A DNA stretch of 64,000 nt from Senegalimassilia sp003474385 (GCF_003474385.1 NZ_QUCY01000005.1:49260-113259); one strand, 5' to 3'. Positions 26,400-34,727 are shown, counted from the first letter of the stretch. A program made the numbers and translations. Notes: generated from the letters alone by a model not told the origin.

Positions 26400-26818
26400 G
26401 TTCCTCGCTCCTGTAGTATTTGAAATGTGCTGCAGGCATGATAGCACGCAGATATGCGGGGCAAATCGCATTCTCCGACTGTCTCGTCAATCAATTTGCC
26501 ATCTGCAGCCGAAGTCGTTTCAGAAACTCCGACGAATGGCCGCAGTTGGTCAAAAAGCCTAGAACCCGAATGGCACGCCCGCCCCTCGCCATATTTCGCA
26601 ACTTTCGCTTCTACAGCTTGCCGGAAACGCCACCCCGTCTCCGGCGAGCAGCACTCACCTGCGGAAATGCGTATCTCCCCCTCTTCGGGTACCCCCCTAT
26701 TTCACCCGCTTTGACGCATGCGTTACCCCAGGTGCGGGTGACGATTCCCTCAGCCGGCTTGCGTATCGTTCCTATCAGCCACAGACGTGGGAATCGGAAT
26801 TCACGGAAAGGGACGAAG
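26400..26818. promoter_or_regulatory. Divergent regulatory region with nested inverted repeats
   Basis: No gene is seen in these 419 bases. CACCCGC (26703-26709) and GCGGGTG (26734-26740) form an inverted repeat that encloses the perfect 10-bp palindrome ACGCATGCGT (26714-26723). It lies about 80-115 bases before the flavoprotein start and is a good candidate binding site for the divergent LuxR protein. Confidence 0.4.
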
Positions 26819-28462
26819 ATGGATTCGATGGCTGATTTGAACCTGACGCAGTCGCGTCGCGGCTTCATCAAGGCGGCGGGCGCAACCGTGCTCGCTGGCG
26901 CCGCGGCCGCCGCGCTCGGCGGATGCTCCGCAAAGGGAAAGGAGCCCAACAAGAACAACTTCGCGCAGTCGATCGGCGAGATCGATTGGGACGAGGAAAC
27001 CGACGTGCTCATCGTGGGCGGCGGCCTGGCCGGTCAAGCGGCTGCGGCAACGGTGGCCACCGAGGGCAACGGCGCCAAGGCGCTGCTGCTCGAGAAAGGC
27101 GCGCTCGTGCTCGGCGACGGCGACAGCCCGTTTTCCGCCGGTCGCGTGCTGTGGACCGACGACGAGCACGCCGAAGGCTTCCGCCAGTACCTCTACGAGC
27201 TGCGCGGCGAGATGGACAACACGCCCGACACGGTGCTCGATGCGTTCGCCGAGGGCATTCATGAGAACCGCACGTGGCTGGAAAGCCTGCCCGGGTTCCA
27301 GGACGACTACATCAAGGCAACCACGCACTTCCATCCCGGCACCGGCGATACGTGCTACCCCGAGTACGCCGAGCTGCCGCACGGCTACAACCTGGGCGTG
27401 CTGTTCTTCAAGGACGAAAAGTACGACCACGTCATCAAGTTCGTGAACTCGGTGTTCGCGGATAACCCCAACATCACGCACAAGCTGAACGCTCCGCTCA
27501 CCGCGCTCATCCAGGACCCCGAGAGCAAGGCCGTCCTCGGCGGCGTGTACTCCTATGAGGGCCAAACCGTGTACGTGAAGGCCAACAAGGGCGTCATCAT
27601 GTGCTGCGGCGGTTTCGAGAACAACAAGCAGATGCGCGCCGACTACCTGTCCGCCACCACTGCGCGCTGCATCGCCGGCCGCATGAACACTGGCGACGGC
27701 CACTACATCTGCGCCCGCATCGGCGCCGACATGTGGCACATGAACAGCTGCGCAGGCATGTGGACGAGCGTCAGCCCCATCGAGGGCGAAGACGTGACCA
27801 TGCGCACGCCCAAGCAATTCGGCATCACCGTGGCCGAAAACGGCCGCCGCTTCTTTATGGACTGGGATTCCGACCATGAGCACGACTGGGAGGTCATCGA
27901 CCAGAATCCGCTCAACATCAACGTGGGCAGCCGCCACGGCCACATGCAGTTCGGCGGCGAATGGCCGCACCTGCCCATGCCGAAGACCACGTGGTACATC
28001 TTGGACGACGAGGGCTACAAGAAGATGATGGCCTACTCCACGGCCCCGAACTTCGAACCGTCGAGCGAGGGCTATGGCTACACGGCCGACACCATCGAGG
28101 AGCTGGCCGACAAGGCGGGCATCAACAAGGCCGAGCTGGTGAAGACCGTGGCGCAGTGGAACGAATACTGCGAGGCCGGCAGCGACCCGGCATTCTTCCG
28201 TCCGGCGAAGACGCTGACCCCCATCAAGGGCGCACCGTTCCATGCCTGCCATTGCTCGACCACGATGCTCAACACCGACGGCGGCCCGCGCCGCAACGAG
28301 CACGCGCAGATCCTCGACCTTAACGGCGATGCGATCCCCAACCTCTACAGCGCCGGCGAGTTCGGCAGCGTGTGGTGCGACATGTACAACGGCGGCGGCA
28401 ACCTGGGCGAATGCTGCGCGTTCGGCCGTATCGCCGTGCGCAACGTCCTGGGTATCGCATAG
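26819..28462 (+). CDS. Tat-exported FAD-dependent reductase (fumarate-reductase-like flavoprotein)
   Basis: A protein of 547 residues. ATG 26819 follows GGAAAGGGACG. A Tat signal is clear (SRRGFIKAAGATVLAG, residues 12-27) and a cysteine in ALGGCSAK (about residue 36) could be lipidated. The FAD-binding Rossmann motif is VLIVGGGLAGQAAAATVA (about 61-78). The C-terminal FAD segment is NLYSAGEFGSVWCDMYNGGG, and CHCSTTMLNTDGGPRR lies at the position of the conserved H-T-M-G-G. The family reduces C=C bonds such as fumarate, urocanate or cinnamates in the periplasmic space. The electron donor is most likely the multiheme cytochrome encoded 30 bases downstream. The substrate cannot be assigned. Confidence 0.92.
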   Translation: MDSMADLNLTQSRRGFIKAAGATVLAGAAAAALGGCSAKGKEPNKNNFAQSIGEIDWDEETDVLIVGGGLAGQAAAATVATEGNGAKALLLEKGALVLGDGDSPFSAGRVLWTDDEHAEGFRQYLYELRGEMDNTPDTVLDAFAEGIHENRTWLESLPGFQDDYIKATTHFHPGTGDTCYPEYAELPHGYNLGVLFFKDEKYDHVIKFVNSVFADNPNITHKLNAPLTALIQDPESKAVLGGVYSYEGQTVYVKANKGVIMCCGGFENNKQMRADYLSATTARCIAGRMNTGDGHYICARIGADMWHMNSCAGMWTSVSPIEGEDVTMRTPKQFGITVAENGRRFFMDWDSDHEHDWEVIDQNPLNINVGSRHGHMQFGGEWPHLPMPKTTWYILDDEGYKKMMAYSTAPNFEPSSEGYGYTADTIEELADKAGINKAELVKTVAQWNEYCEAGSDPAFFRPAKTLTPIKGAPFHACHCSTTMLNTDGGPRRNEHAQILDLNGDAIPNLYSAGEFGSVWCDMYNGGGNLGECCAFGRIAVRNVLGIA

Positions 28463-28492
28463 GCGCCCACCGCGTTCGAAAGGAAGTAAGCG

Positions 28493-29194
28493 ATGAGCAA
28501 ATCCGAAGAGACGAAACGCGAAGGGACGTCGCAGCCGGCGGCCAAACGCCCGATGGAGAAGCGCAAGCGCCTGGGCATCACGCTCGGCTGCATCGCGGTC
28601 GTGCTGGTGGTGGCCGGCGCCGGCTTCTTGGTGTGGCACGAGCAGCCGAGCTTCTGCAACGCCATCTGCCACGACCCGATGGACCCCTACTTGCCCACGT
28701 TCGAGGCCGTACCTGGTCAGCCGGCCACCGACAAGTGGGGCAACGAGGTGGAAGACGCTAGCAGCATGCTGGCCGCCGTGCACAACCAGGTGGGCAAGAC
28801 CTGCATGGACTGCCACGTGCCGCAGCTTGACGAGCAGATGACCGAAGGCACCGAGTGGATCAGCGGCAACTTCGACAGCCCGCTTGGCGAGCGCACGGCC
28901 ACGCAGCTGGTGGAGGCACGCGGCCTTGAGAACTCCGACGAGTTCTGCATGAATTCGAGCTGCCACCCCTATACCCGCGACGAGCTGGAGAAGAAGACGG
29001 CGTGGATGGGCAAGATCAACCCGCACACGCCGCAGCATGGTGAGCAGAAGTGTACCACGTGCCACAAGGCTCACCGCGCCAGCGTGAACTACTGCACGCA
29101 GTGCCACACCGACGCCGTGGTGCCCGACGGCTGGCTGAGCTACACCGACAGCAAGCTGCTCGAGGAAGCTGCCGGCATAACCGACGAGCAGTAA
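28493..29194 (+). CDS. Membrane-anchored pentaheme cytochrome c (NrfH/NapC-like)
   Basis: A protein of 233 residues. A basic N-terminus and one membrane helix (about residues 24-46) anchor it outside the cell membrane. Five heme-binding sites are visible: CNAICH with a following DPM (about residue 55), CMDCH (104), CMNSSCH (152), CTTCH (187) and CTQCH (201). The first is a C-x3-C-H and the third a C-x4-C-H motif, not the usual C-x2-C-H. The methionine after the first site is as in NrfH heme 1. The protein should take electrons from menaquinol and hand them to the flavoprotein encoded just upstream. It belongs to the cytochrome c3/NapC group common in Eggerthellaceae. Confidence 0.9.
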   Translation: MSKSEETKREGTSQPAAKRPMEKRKRLGITLGCIAVVLVVAGAGFLVWHEQPSFCNAICHDPMDPYLPTFEAVPGQPATDKWGNEVEDASSMLAAVHNQVGKTCMDCHVPQLDEQMTEGTEWISGNFDSPLGERTATQLVEARGLENSDEFCMNSSCHPYTRDELEKKTAWMGKINPHTPQHGEQKCTTCHKAHRASVNYCTQCHTDAVVPDGWLSYTDSKLLEEAAGITDEQ

Positions 29195-29278
29195 GCTGTT
29201 GGCAGAAGCGACCGCAAGCTAGCCGCTTCGGGCGAACGCAAGCAACCGTCATGCCCAACAGGAGCGCACAAACACGAA

Positions 29279-29309
29279 ACCCGCAGGTCAGGAATTCCCA
29301 CCTGCGGGT
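29279..29309. terminator. Hairpin downstream of the cytochrome gene
   Basis: ACCCGCAGGT (29279-29288) pairs perfectly with ACCTGCGGGT (29300-29309) around an 11-base loop. It lacks a clear T-run, so it may be a weak or factor-dependent terminator. It sits 85 bases after the cytochrome stop. Confidence 0.5.
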
Positions 29310-29374
29310 CTCGTGCGCTTGGGGAGGCCAACTGCAGCGGACTGCGCAAGACCGTTCGCCTCCATAGCCCACCC

Positions 29375-29431
29375 AACCTGTAACAGATTTTTACAGTTTC
29401 GGGCCAAAACTGTAAAAATCTGTTACAGGTT
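29375..29431. repeat. Perfect 25-bp inverted repeat
   Basis: The left arm is 29375-29399 and the right arm 29407-29431, with a seven-base loop. Each arm contains CTGTAACAGATTTTTACAG and so is itself partly palindromic. There is no mismatch in 25 pairs. It is AT-rich in a GC-rich setting and lies 27 bases before a small open frame. It is too symmetrical to be an ordinary terminator; a protein-binding operator or a mobile-element end is possible. Confidence 0.8.
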
Positions 29432-29457
29432 GCAGAAAGCGACGCGAAATATTCAGA

Positions 29458-29832
29458 ATGCCTACCCTACAAGAAGCCATGGCACGCTTCGAAAAGGACA
29501 CCGCAACCATCGTGACATTTGACGAGGAAACCGATATCAACGTCCCCGAAGGCGTGATTCACGTAGCCCCTTCCTGGAAATGGTTGCTGGAGCAGAGACA
29601 GGTCGTCTGCGCGATTAAGCTATACCCGAAAAGCAAGGACAATTTAGACAGCCAAATGCTCATCCAGAAATGTAATCACCTTTTTACCCGCTTCTTCGTT
29701 TTCGAGTTCGAATACCCACTTGCTCGTATCGTAATCGAGGATGTCCAGGAACCAACGTCGCTCAGGTCCTGGCGTCAGCGTAGCGCCAAGAATTGCGCCT
29801 CCGACAGCGGCAACAAACTTTCCGGGCGTTAA
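29458..29832 (+). pseudogene. N-terminal fragment of an unknown gene
   Basis: The first 60 codons look like genuine coding sequence (ARFEKDTATIVTFDEETDIN, then HVAPSWKWLLEQ). After about 29640 the frame runs antisense through the 3' end of the opposite-strand gene, so the rest is not real. I read this as a truncated 5' end of a gene controlled from the perfect inverted repeat just upstream. The family is not recognised. Confidence 0.35.
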
Positions 29833-30351
29833 TGCCCCGATGATGCCGCCAATCGACGCGTTGCGAAGCCAATCAAGTCCGGCGTCTTTCTCTTTTGAGT
29901 ACACTGACGCGTTTCGTACGCGTATCGCAGTTTCGGGCTCAAGCGGCGCGGGCAGCTCGTCGTCAAACGCATCTGCAAGTATTGCTATCCACCCTTTCCC
30001 GAGGTCTGGCTCGTTGTTCATCAACTCAAGCCCCCTATGGGAGAGTCGGAGGTATTTCTCCGGTCCTTCCACCACCCTTTGCTCGTGGTCAAGCTCGACT
30101 CGCCGCACGCGAATATAGGAGATAGCGATGTTGTTGACTTCAGAAACTATGCTGTCGCGGTAACGAGGTTCTGGAAGCTCCGACGCGTTATGGCGCTCGC
30201 CAACACCCGCGATTTCGCTTGTGGCCCCTTCGACAAGATTCGCTGCTACTCCGACAGCACCTGCGGCAACGTCGGCAGCGCCTTTAACTAGACCGCCAAC
30301 CCCCTTCCCAACGTCATTAGCAAAGGCAAAAACATCAAACGGCGCTCCCAT
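29644..30351 (-). CDS. Hypothetical protein with glycine-zipper helix and 11-residue repeats
   Basis: A protein of 235 residues. I chose the ATG at 30351, seven bases after AGGAGGAGG. The N-terminal 45 residues run as imperfect 11-residue amphipathic repeats (VGGLVKGAADVAAGAVGVAA). The middle is a small alpha/beta region (IAISYIRVRRVELDHEQRVV). A glycine-rich hydrophobic segment, GGIIGALTPGKFVAAVGGAI, occurs at about residues 170-190 and resembles a membrane-inserting glycine zipper. It ends in WFLDILDYDTSKWVFELENE. No known family is evident. It lies 15 bases after the EcsC-like gene and is the last of three co-directional genes that share this style of helix. Confidence 0.62.
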   Translation of the reverse strand: MGAPFDVFAFANDVGKGVGGLVKGAADVAAGAVGVAANLVEGATSEIAGVGERHNASELPEPRYRDSIVSEVNNIAISYIRVRRVELDHEQRVVEGPEKYLRLSHRGLELMNNEPDLGKGWIAILADAFDDELPAPLEPETAIRVRNASVYSKEKDAGLDWLRNASIGGIIGALTPGKFVAAVGGAILGATLTPGPERRWFLDILDYDTSKWVFELENEEAGKKVITFLDEHLAV

Positions 30352-30366
30352 GAGCAAACCTCCTCC

Positions 30367-31479
30367 TTATCGTTTCCCAAACGACCCGAAGAACTTGCCG
30401 ATATTGCCAGCACCCTCAGCGATGGCGAATCCTACATGCGCGGCTCCTTCCATTGCTGCAGATCCCGCTTTAGCGGCGCCATCCGCAATGGCGCTACCAG
30501 CTTGCGCGGCTCCTTCGGCAACGACGGAGCCGACTTGAGCCGCGCCGTCGACTACCGCAGATCCCGCCTTTGCGGCAACGTCTGCCGCGGCAGCTGCCCC
30601 ATCGGTGATTGCATGAACCGCATCTTGAGCTGGATTTGCTTGTTCGATCTCGGGAGTGCCCGGTTCGATCCCAGAATTTGGAAGTTCGCGCAGGTATTTA
30701 CGCAGGTGCTCGGCGGAGGGCTTAAACGTCGCATAGGTTACGCCACCTGATACAAGTCCGCCAATGACCGGGATCAGCTTGCTGACACCTTTGGAAAACG
30801 CTTCTTTCGTCAATTGGACGCCGAGTACGCGAAGGATCTTCCGTAGGACGGGCCAGAACGGCAATTTCGTCAGCGCTTGTTTCTGAATCGCTTTCTGAAC
30901 CCCTATTTTTGCAGTCTGGTTCGCAAAAGAATTGATGGCGTTTGCTGCCGCGCCGACGTTCATCATGACACCGAGCAGCATGATGAATTTTGCGAGGGAT
31001 TCGTCATCCACTTCGTCGTTGTCCTCAAGAAACGATTGCCATCCGTAAATGTAGGCGAGTTTTTGCTCGATTCTCATAACATGGGCGAAATATTGGGCCA
31101 AATCTGCGGGAACCGTACCCGCCATCGCCAAGCCGCCTGGTATTCCTGCAGCAAACGAAAATGCCGAGCATTTTTTAGTTTCGAAATCTATGGCTTCGGT
31201 AGCGATGGTGTCGAGAACCTCTGCTGGAACTCCTGCTTCGGCTGGAGTCTCGGACACGGCGAGGTCTAAATCAGCTTCTGGGTAATGTTTCTGCAGCTCG
31301 GTGCGCAAGAACTTTCCTCGGTCGATTTTAACCATCTTCAAAGATGCCGCTGCCTTAATCACCTTTAAAGCGAATTCCTCAGCTTCTTTGCCTTGCGTCT
31401 CATCGAGATGACCGATCTCGTATTCGACATCCTGCTCGTCGGCGATGATTGCTCGTTCCTGATTTTGCTCCTCGCTCAT
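30367..31479 (-). CDS. EcsC-like protein with C-terminal 11-residue repeat helix
   Basis: A protein of 370 residues. The ATG at 31479 follows AAAGGGAATCG. The central part (about residues 105-190) resembles EcsC-family proteins: FAAGIPGGLAMAGTVPADLA followed by QYFAHVMRIEQKLAYIYGW. The C-terminus carries at least five consecutive 11-residue units with the pattern (A/V)GSxxxxGAAx (AGSAVVDGAAQ, VGSVVAEGAAQ, AGSAIADGAAK, AGSAAMEGAAH, VGFAIAEGAGN). Eleven-residue periodicity is typical of amphipathic helices that lie on membranes, as in synucleins and apolipoproteins. There is no signal peptide. It sits between a membrane protein and a smaller repeat protein in one transcription unit. Confidence 0.68.
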   Translation of the reverse strand: MSEEQNQERAIIADEQDVEYEIGHLDETQGKEAEEFALKVIKAAASLKMVKIDRGKFLRTELQKHYPEADLDLAVSETPAEAGVPAEVLDTIATEAIDFETKKCSAFSFAAGIPGGLAMAGTVPADLAQYFAHVMRIEQKLAYIYGWQSFLEDNDEVDDESLAKFIMLLGVMMNVGAAANAINSFANQTAKIGVQKAIQKQALTKLPFWPVLRKILRVLGVQLTKEAFSKGVSKLIPVIGGLVSGGVTYATFKPSAEHLRKYLRELPNSGIEPGTPEIEQANPAQDAVHAITDGAAAAADVAAKAGSAVVDGAAQVGSVVAEGAAQAGSAIADGAAKAGSAAMEGAAHVGFAIAEGAGNIGKFFGSFGKR

Positions 31480-31536
31480 TCGATTCCCTTTCTCGCTGTC
31501 TTGGCTAACTAGCATCTGGCCAGTTGACTGATTCTC

Positions 31537-33357
31537 TTACTCCCCTGCGGGCGGCTGCGGTAGCGCTGCTAGGACTTCTGCTCGCTGCTCTTCGATGGTT
31601 TCCGCTATTTCATCGTGATAGCTTTGCCGATTTTGCATCTCGTCGGCTTTTAGCAGTGCGAAGTCGACGCCAATTCCGATGGCGGTTCCGGCTGCGGCAC
31701 CTGCGATGTTTCCGGCAACGGGCGCAACGCTGCCCGCTGCCGCGCCGATTGCCGATGACGCACCTTTCACCTCTATGGACCTCGCTAGTGTCGTCGCCAT
31801 CTTCTCAAAGGCTTTTTTCCCGACAATTCGGTCGACAACCTTCTTCGCCACAAAACCTCCGAGCGCGCCCGCTCCGACGCTGGCGGTGATTCTCTGGCTA
31901 TCCTCCATGAGCTTCTCGATTGGCTTCTCGATGTCCGTCAATCGCTGCGGGTCGAACTCGGCCGGCTTCATCAGCCAATCGGGGACGTTGCTCACCTCGC
32001 AGTCCGCAAGCCTGCTCTTGAGCTCTTCCTGCAGTTGGGCGGCCTGTTCAGTGCAAGCTTGCATCTCATCGTTGAGCTCGGAATCATCAATGCCCTCGGT
32101 AAGCGACGTTGTCAGCTGGTCTTTCAACCCCTCTTCAAGGCTGCCGGTGAATACACGCAGCACTCGTTCGTAATCTGCCGGAGGCGAGTAATACCAATCG
32201 AGATAGTTGTCGATGTTCTCGATCCGCTTATCGAACGAGGCGTTGATCAGGGGCACAAGCGTGTTCTGCACGCGGTCGGTGAGCTGCGAGGATTCGCCCG
32301 ACAATTCGCCCAGCACCATCTCAACGGCTTCCTGGTCGTACGTTTTGCCGTCGATCATGTAAACCGCTTTGCCGATTTGATCCTGCACGAGTTGCTTTCC
32401 TTGCGACACGCCTTCGACAGACTTGATTTCCGCAGCCTTTCCTTCGGCCCATAGCGCTGCCGCTACGGGGGCGATTACCAAGACGGCCGCAAGCACAACG
32501 AGCCCAGCTTGCGGCTTCCGCCGCTGAATGCGTTGTTCCGATTCGCCCACATCAACAAGCGGGAGGAACAGCTCCAAAACGCAATCGGGCATCATGCATG
32601 CGCAAAGCAGGTTCACGAAACCGCCAAGTGAGCAAATCGTCAGGATAACCTGCAGGCCGACATATCCGCTCCACGATGCGTCGGCGACTTGAGACAGCAG
32701 GCAGGCGATCACTGTGTCGGTATACGTTGCCACCAGACCAGCATCCATCAACAACGTCGACGATGATTCGCCGAAAGGGTTTTCGTGAGCCAAATAGGAT
32801 TCGAGGACGCTATCGAACTGAAGTACAGGCGTGTTTGCGACGACGGCAGCCGAGGCAATACCGAGCGCCGCCGTCAGAAGAAATCCGCCAAGGACCAGCG
32901 TCCCCGTTTTCTCGAAGGCCAGCTTGAACTCATGTGCCGCAATCTTGTTCGCCAGCATGAATACAAACGGGCACACAACAGCGCCAGCTACCACAATCAT
33001 CCATTCAGACTGGCCCCAGCGAACAACCGACAGCAGCAAACTGGCCATCGCGAATACGGACAACACGAAAGACATAATGATGCGAATGGTTTTGCCGCGA
33101 GTGTATTTCGCCGCGAATCCCGATTCGTTGAGTAAAGTTCGATCATGCAGCTTGGTGGCAAACAGCACGTAGGCGAAGGTGGGGGTTGCTATTGCCGTCA
33201 GCAAGACTAGCACAAGGGCAAACGCAATCATCGACATGGTGTTTGCAAATTTCGTGAAACAAAACAGCACGGCTATCAGCGCCAACGCACTGATAGCGTA
33301 GCGCATGTAGAATCGCGCATTTGCTTTCGGCTCGGTGTTTCCGGGTAGAAGCTCCAT
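31537..33357 (-). CDS. Large membrane protein with C-terminal glycine-zipper domain, first gene of unknown cluster
   Basis: A protein of 606 residues. The ATG at 33357 has GGAAGGG upstream. Six to eight hydrophobic helices occupy residues 15-310. A hydrophilic, acidic region follows (about 315-480), predicted helical and rich in Gln and Glu (EQAAQLQEELKSRLADCEV). The C-terminus has a long glycine/alanine-rich stretch with G-x3-G spacing (VGAGALGGFVAKKVVDRIVG, AAGNIAGAAAGTAIG-like), as in membrane-inserting zippers. I know no family that fits. It is divergent from an XRE regulator with a 20-bp palindrome between them and leads the three-gene unit. Confidence 0.7.
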   Translation of the reverse strand: MELLPGNTEPKANARFYMRYAISALALIAVLFCFTKFANTMSMIAFALVLVLLTAIATPTFAYVLFATKLHDRTLLNESGFAAKYTRGKTIRIIMSFVLSVFAMASLLLSVVRWGQSEWMIVVAGAVVCPFVFMLANKIAAHEFKLAFEKTGTLVLGGFLLTAALGIASAAVVANTPVLQFDSVLESYLAHENPFGESSSTLLMDAGLVATYTDTVIACLLSQVADASWSGYVGLQVILTICSLGGFVNLLCACMMPDCVLELFLPLVDVGESEQRIQRRKPQAGLVVLAAVLVIAPVAAALWAEGKAAEIKSVEGVSQGKQLVQDQIGKAVYMIDGKTYDQEAVEMVLGELSGESSQLTDRVQNTLVPLINASFDKRIENIDNYLDWYYSPPADYERVLRVFTGSLEEGLKDQLTTSLTEGIDDSELNDEMQACTEQAAQLQEELKSRLADCEVSNVPDWLMKPAEFDPQRLTDIEKPIEKLMEDSQRITASVGAGALGGFVAKKVVDRIVGKKAFEKMATTLARSIEVKGASSAIGAAAGSVAPVAGNIAGAAAGTAIGIGVDFALLKADEMQNRQSYHDEIAETIEEQRAEVLAALPQPPAGE

Positions 33358-33428
33358 CCTGTCACCCTTCCCGCCAGTGCGGCTTTTTCAGACTCTTCCC
33401 TATACCCATCATCTGCGGTTTCGGCTGC

Positions 33429-33448
33429 TGACTTGCTATAGCAAGTCA
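33429..33448. promoter_or_regulatory. Perfect 20-bp palindrome, candidate operator
   Basis: TGACTTGCTATAGCAAGTCA reads identically on both strands. It lies between the divergent XRE regulator (starts 33480) and the membrane-protein cluster (starts 33357). The position and symmetry are those of a dimeric repressor site controlling both directions. Confidence 0.7.
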
Positions 33449-33479
33449 CCCTAAACATTATAGCTTTTACGATGCGCTT

Positions 33480-33695
33480 ATGAGCACAGACGAGCGAAGA
33501 AAGCGGATGGGCGCGCGCATCAAGACGTTACGGGAGCAGCAAGGGCTGTCCCAGCGCAAGCTTGCCCTCATGATTGGCTCGAACCAGACGCACATTTGGC
33601 AAATCGAGAACGGCACCGTGAACGTGGGACTCGACCTTTTGTGCCGCCTCGCCGATGCCCTTGAAGTTAACGTGCGCGACTTGATCGACTTCTAG
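33480..33695 (+). CDS. XRE-family transcriptional regulator
   Basis: A protein of 71 residues that is almost entirely a Cro/C1-type helix-turn-helix: RIKTLREQQGLSQRKLALMI forms helices 1-2, GSNQTHIWQIENG holds the recognition helix, and LLCRLADALEVNVRDLIDF completes the fold. Small stand-alone regulators like this often repress a divergent operon and themselves. Here it faces the three-gene glycine-zipper cluster and is separated from it by 122 bases containing a perfect 20-bp palindrome. It could also act as an antitoxin if the cluster is harmful when over-expressed. Confidence 0.88.
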   Translation: MSTDERRKRMGARIKTLREQQGLSQRKLALMIGSNQTHIWQIENGTVNVGLDLLCRLADALEVNVRDLIDF

Positions 33696-33765
33696 CCGGC
33701 CGACGCCCGCCCCGATAACTCCCCGCGTCTCCGAAAAGCTTGTGCACACGTTAACCAAGCCAAAT

Positions 33766-33791
33766 CGGGCCGACGCTTTCACATCGGCCCG
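33766..33791. terminator. Hairpin between convergent XRE and lipoprotein genes
   Basis: CGGGCCGA (33766-33773) pairs with TCGGCCCG (33784-33791) around ten bases. It lies between two convergent genes and can serve both. On the plus strand ATCCAAAA follows, with no T-run. Confidence 0.5.
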
Positions 33792-33838
33792 TATCCAAAA
33801 CTTGCTAGTTCATAGACGCTCCTCGTATTGCACAAGCA

Positions 33839-34690
33839 TCAGGATTTCAGCTTGGCCACTTTCAGGTCTAGCGATTTCACACTTTGGCTGCTCACAAGGT
33901 TATCGTATTCCGTGCCGTCGGCTTTCTTGCTAAACTCCATGGTAATCATGGTGTTCGGTTGCATGCTTTGCCCGACTACCACATAATCAGCCAACGAATC
34001 CTTGTCATCGAGCTCGATATAGCTTCCATCGCTGGCTAGCACATTCATCGTGATGTATCCGCTACCATAATGGTCGGCAAGCGAGCCCGCCATACTGATA
34101 TATCCGCACGAAGCAAGATTGCGCCCAACGTAATCCCGCAACGCACGCGTGTACTTATCTGGTGAGAAATCGATTGCGGTCATGCACGGTGCCGTACCGT
34201 CGGCTTCCCCGATTTTCTTTACTGCAAGCACTATCTCTTCCTGAGACTCGCTTGCCACAAGATTATCGTATTCGGTCCCATCTTCCTGCTTCAAAAACTC
34301 AAGCTTGATCTCTGTATTGGGTTTCAGATTTTGGTCGTAAACAACGTACTGCTTCAGACCCTCTTCGTCCGTCGGGTTAATATACGCTCCTTCAGCGCTG
34401 ACGTAGACGATCCCCGAGGTGCCGCTACCATACCGGTCGTGACGCAACTCGTCTAAAGCGGTATAGCCAACAGATGCCGCGTTCATTCCGCGGTAGTCTT
34501 TGACGTACCATGTGTGCTTATCAGGAGAAGGCTTAATCAGTTCGCTTTGCTGAACAGCCATTTCCTGCTGGGCCTCGCTAACTTTCTGCTCGACGTTTGA
34601 TTGCTGGTCTTGAGGTGCGCCGCAACCAGCAAGCGCAAGAGCTAAGGCAAACATTGCGGCGCCTGCTGCAACGATGATCGACTGTTTCAT
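33839..34690 (-). CDS. Lipoprotein with two tandem copies of an unknown domain
   Basis: A protein of 283 residues. The ATG at 34690 gives a clear lipoprotein signal, with a hydrophobic core and the lipobox ALAGCG (Cys about residue 23). After a Gln/Glu-rich spacer, the mature part is two similar halves of about 105 residues. Both run SPDK(H/Y)T, a D-Y-x-G-x-N-x-A-S motif, (D/R)xYGSG, ASDG or SAEGAYI, then QYVVYDQNLKPNT or DYVVVGQSMQPNT and finally DGTEYDNLV. This is an internal duplication. No enzyme motif is seen; ligand binding at the cell surface is the likeliest role. It follows the MerR-type gene by 37 bases and is probably controlled by it. Confidence 0.78.
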   Translation of the reverse strand: MKQSIIVAAGAAMFALALALAGCGAPQDQQSNVEQKVSEAQQEMAVQQSELIKPSPDKHTWYVKDYRGMNAASVGYTALDELRHDRYGSGTSGIVYVSAEGAYINPTDEEGLKQYVVYDQNLKPNTEIKLEFLKQEDGTEYDNLVASESQEEIVLAVKKIGEADGTAPCMTAIDFSPDKYTRALRDYVGRNLASCGYISMAGSLADHYGSGYITMNVLASDGSYIELDDKDSLADYVVVGQSMQPNTMITMEFSKKADGTEYDNLVSSQSVKSLDLKVAKLKS

Positions 34691-34727
34691 AATGGTTCCT
34701 TTCGGTCGTATTCCATATAGCCGCGAA

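Noticed and set aside
26801..29107. A 768-codon minus-strand frame
   Set aside because: It is antisense to the flavoprotein and cytochrome genes, whose motifs are clear.
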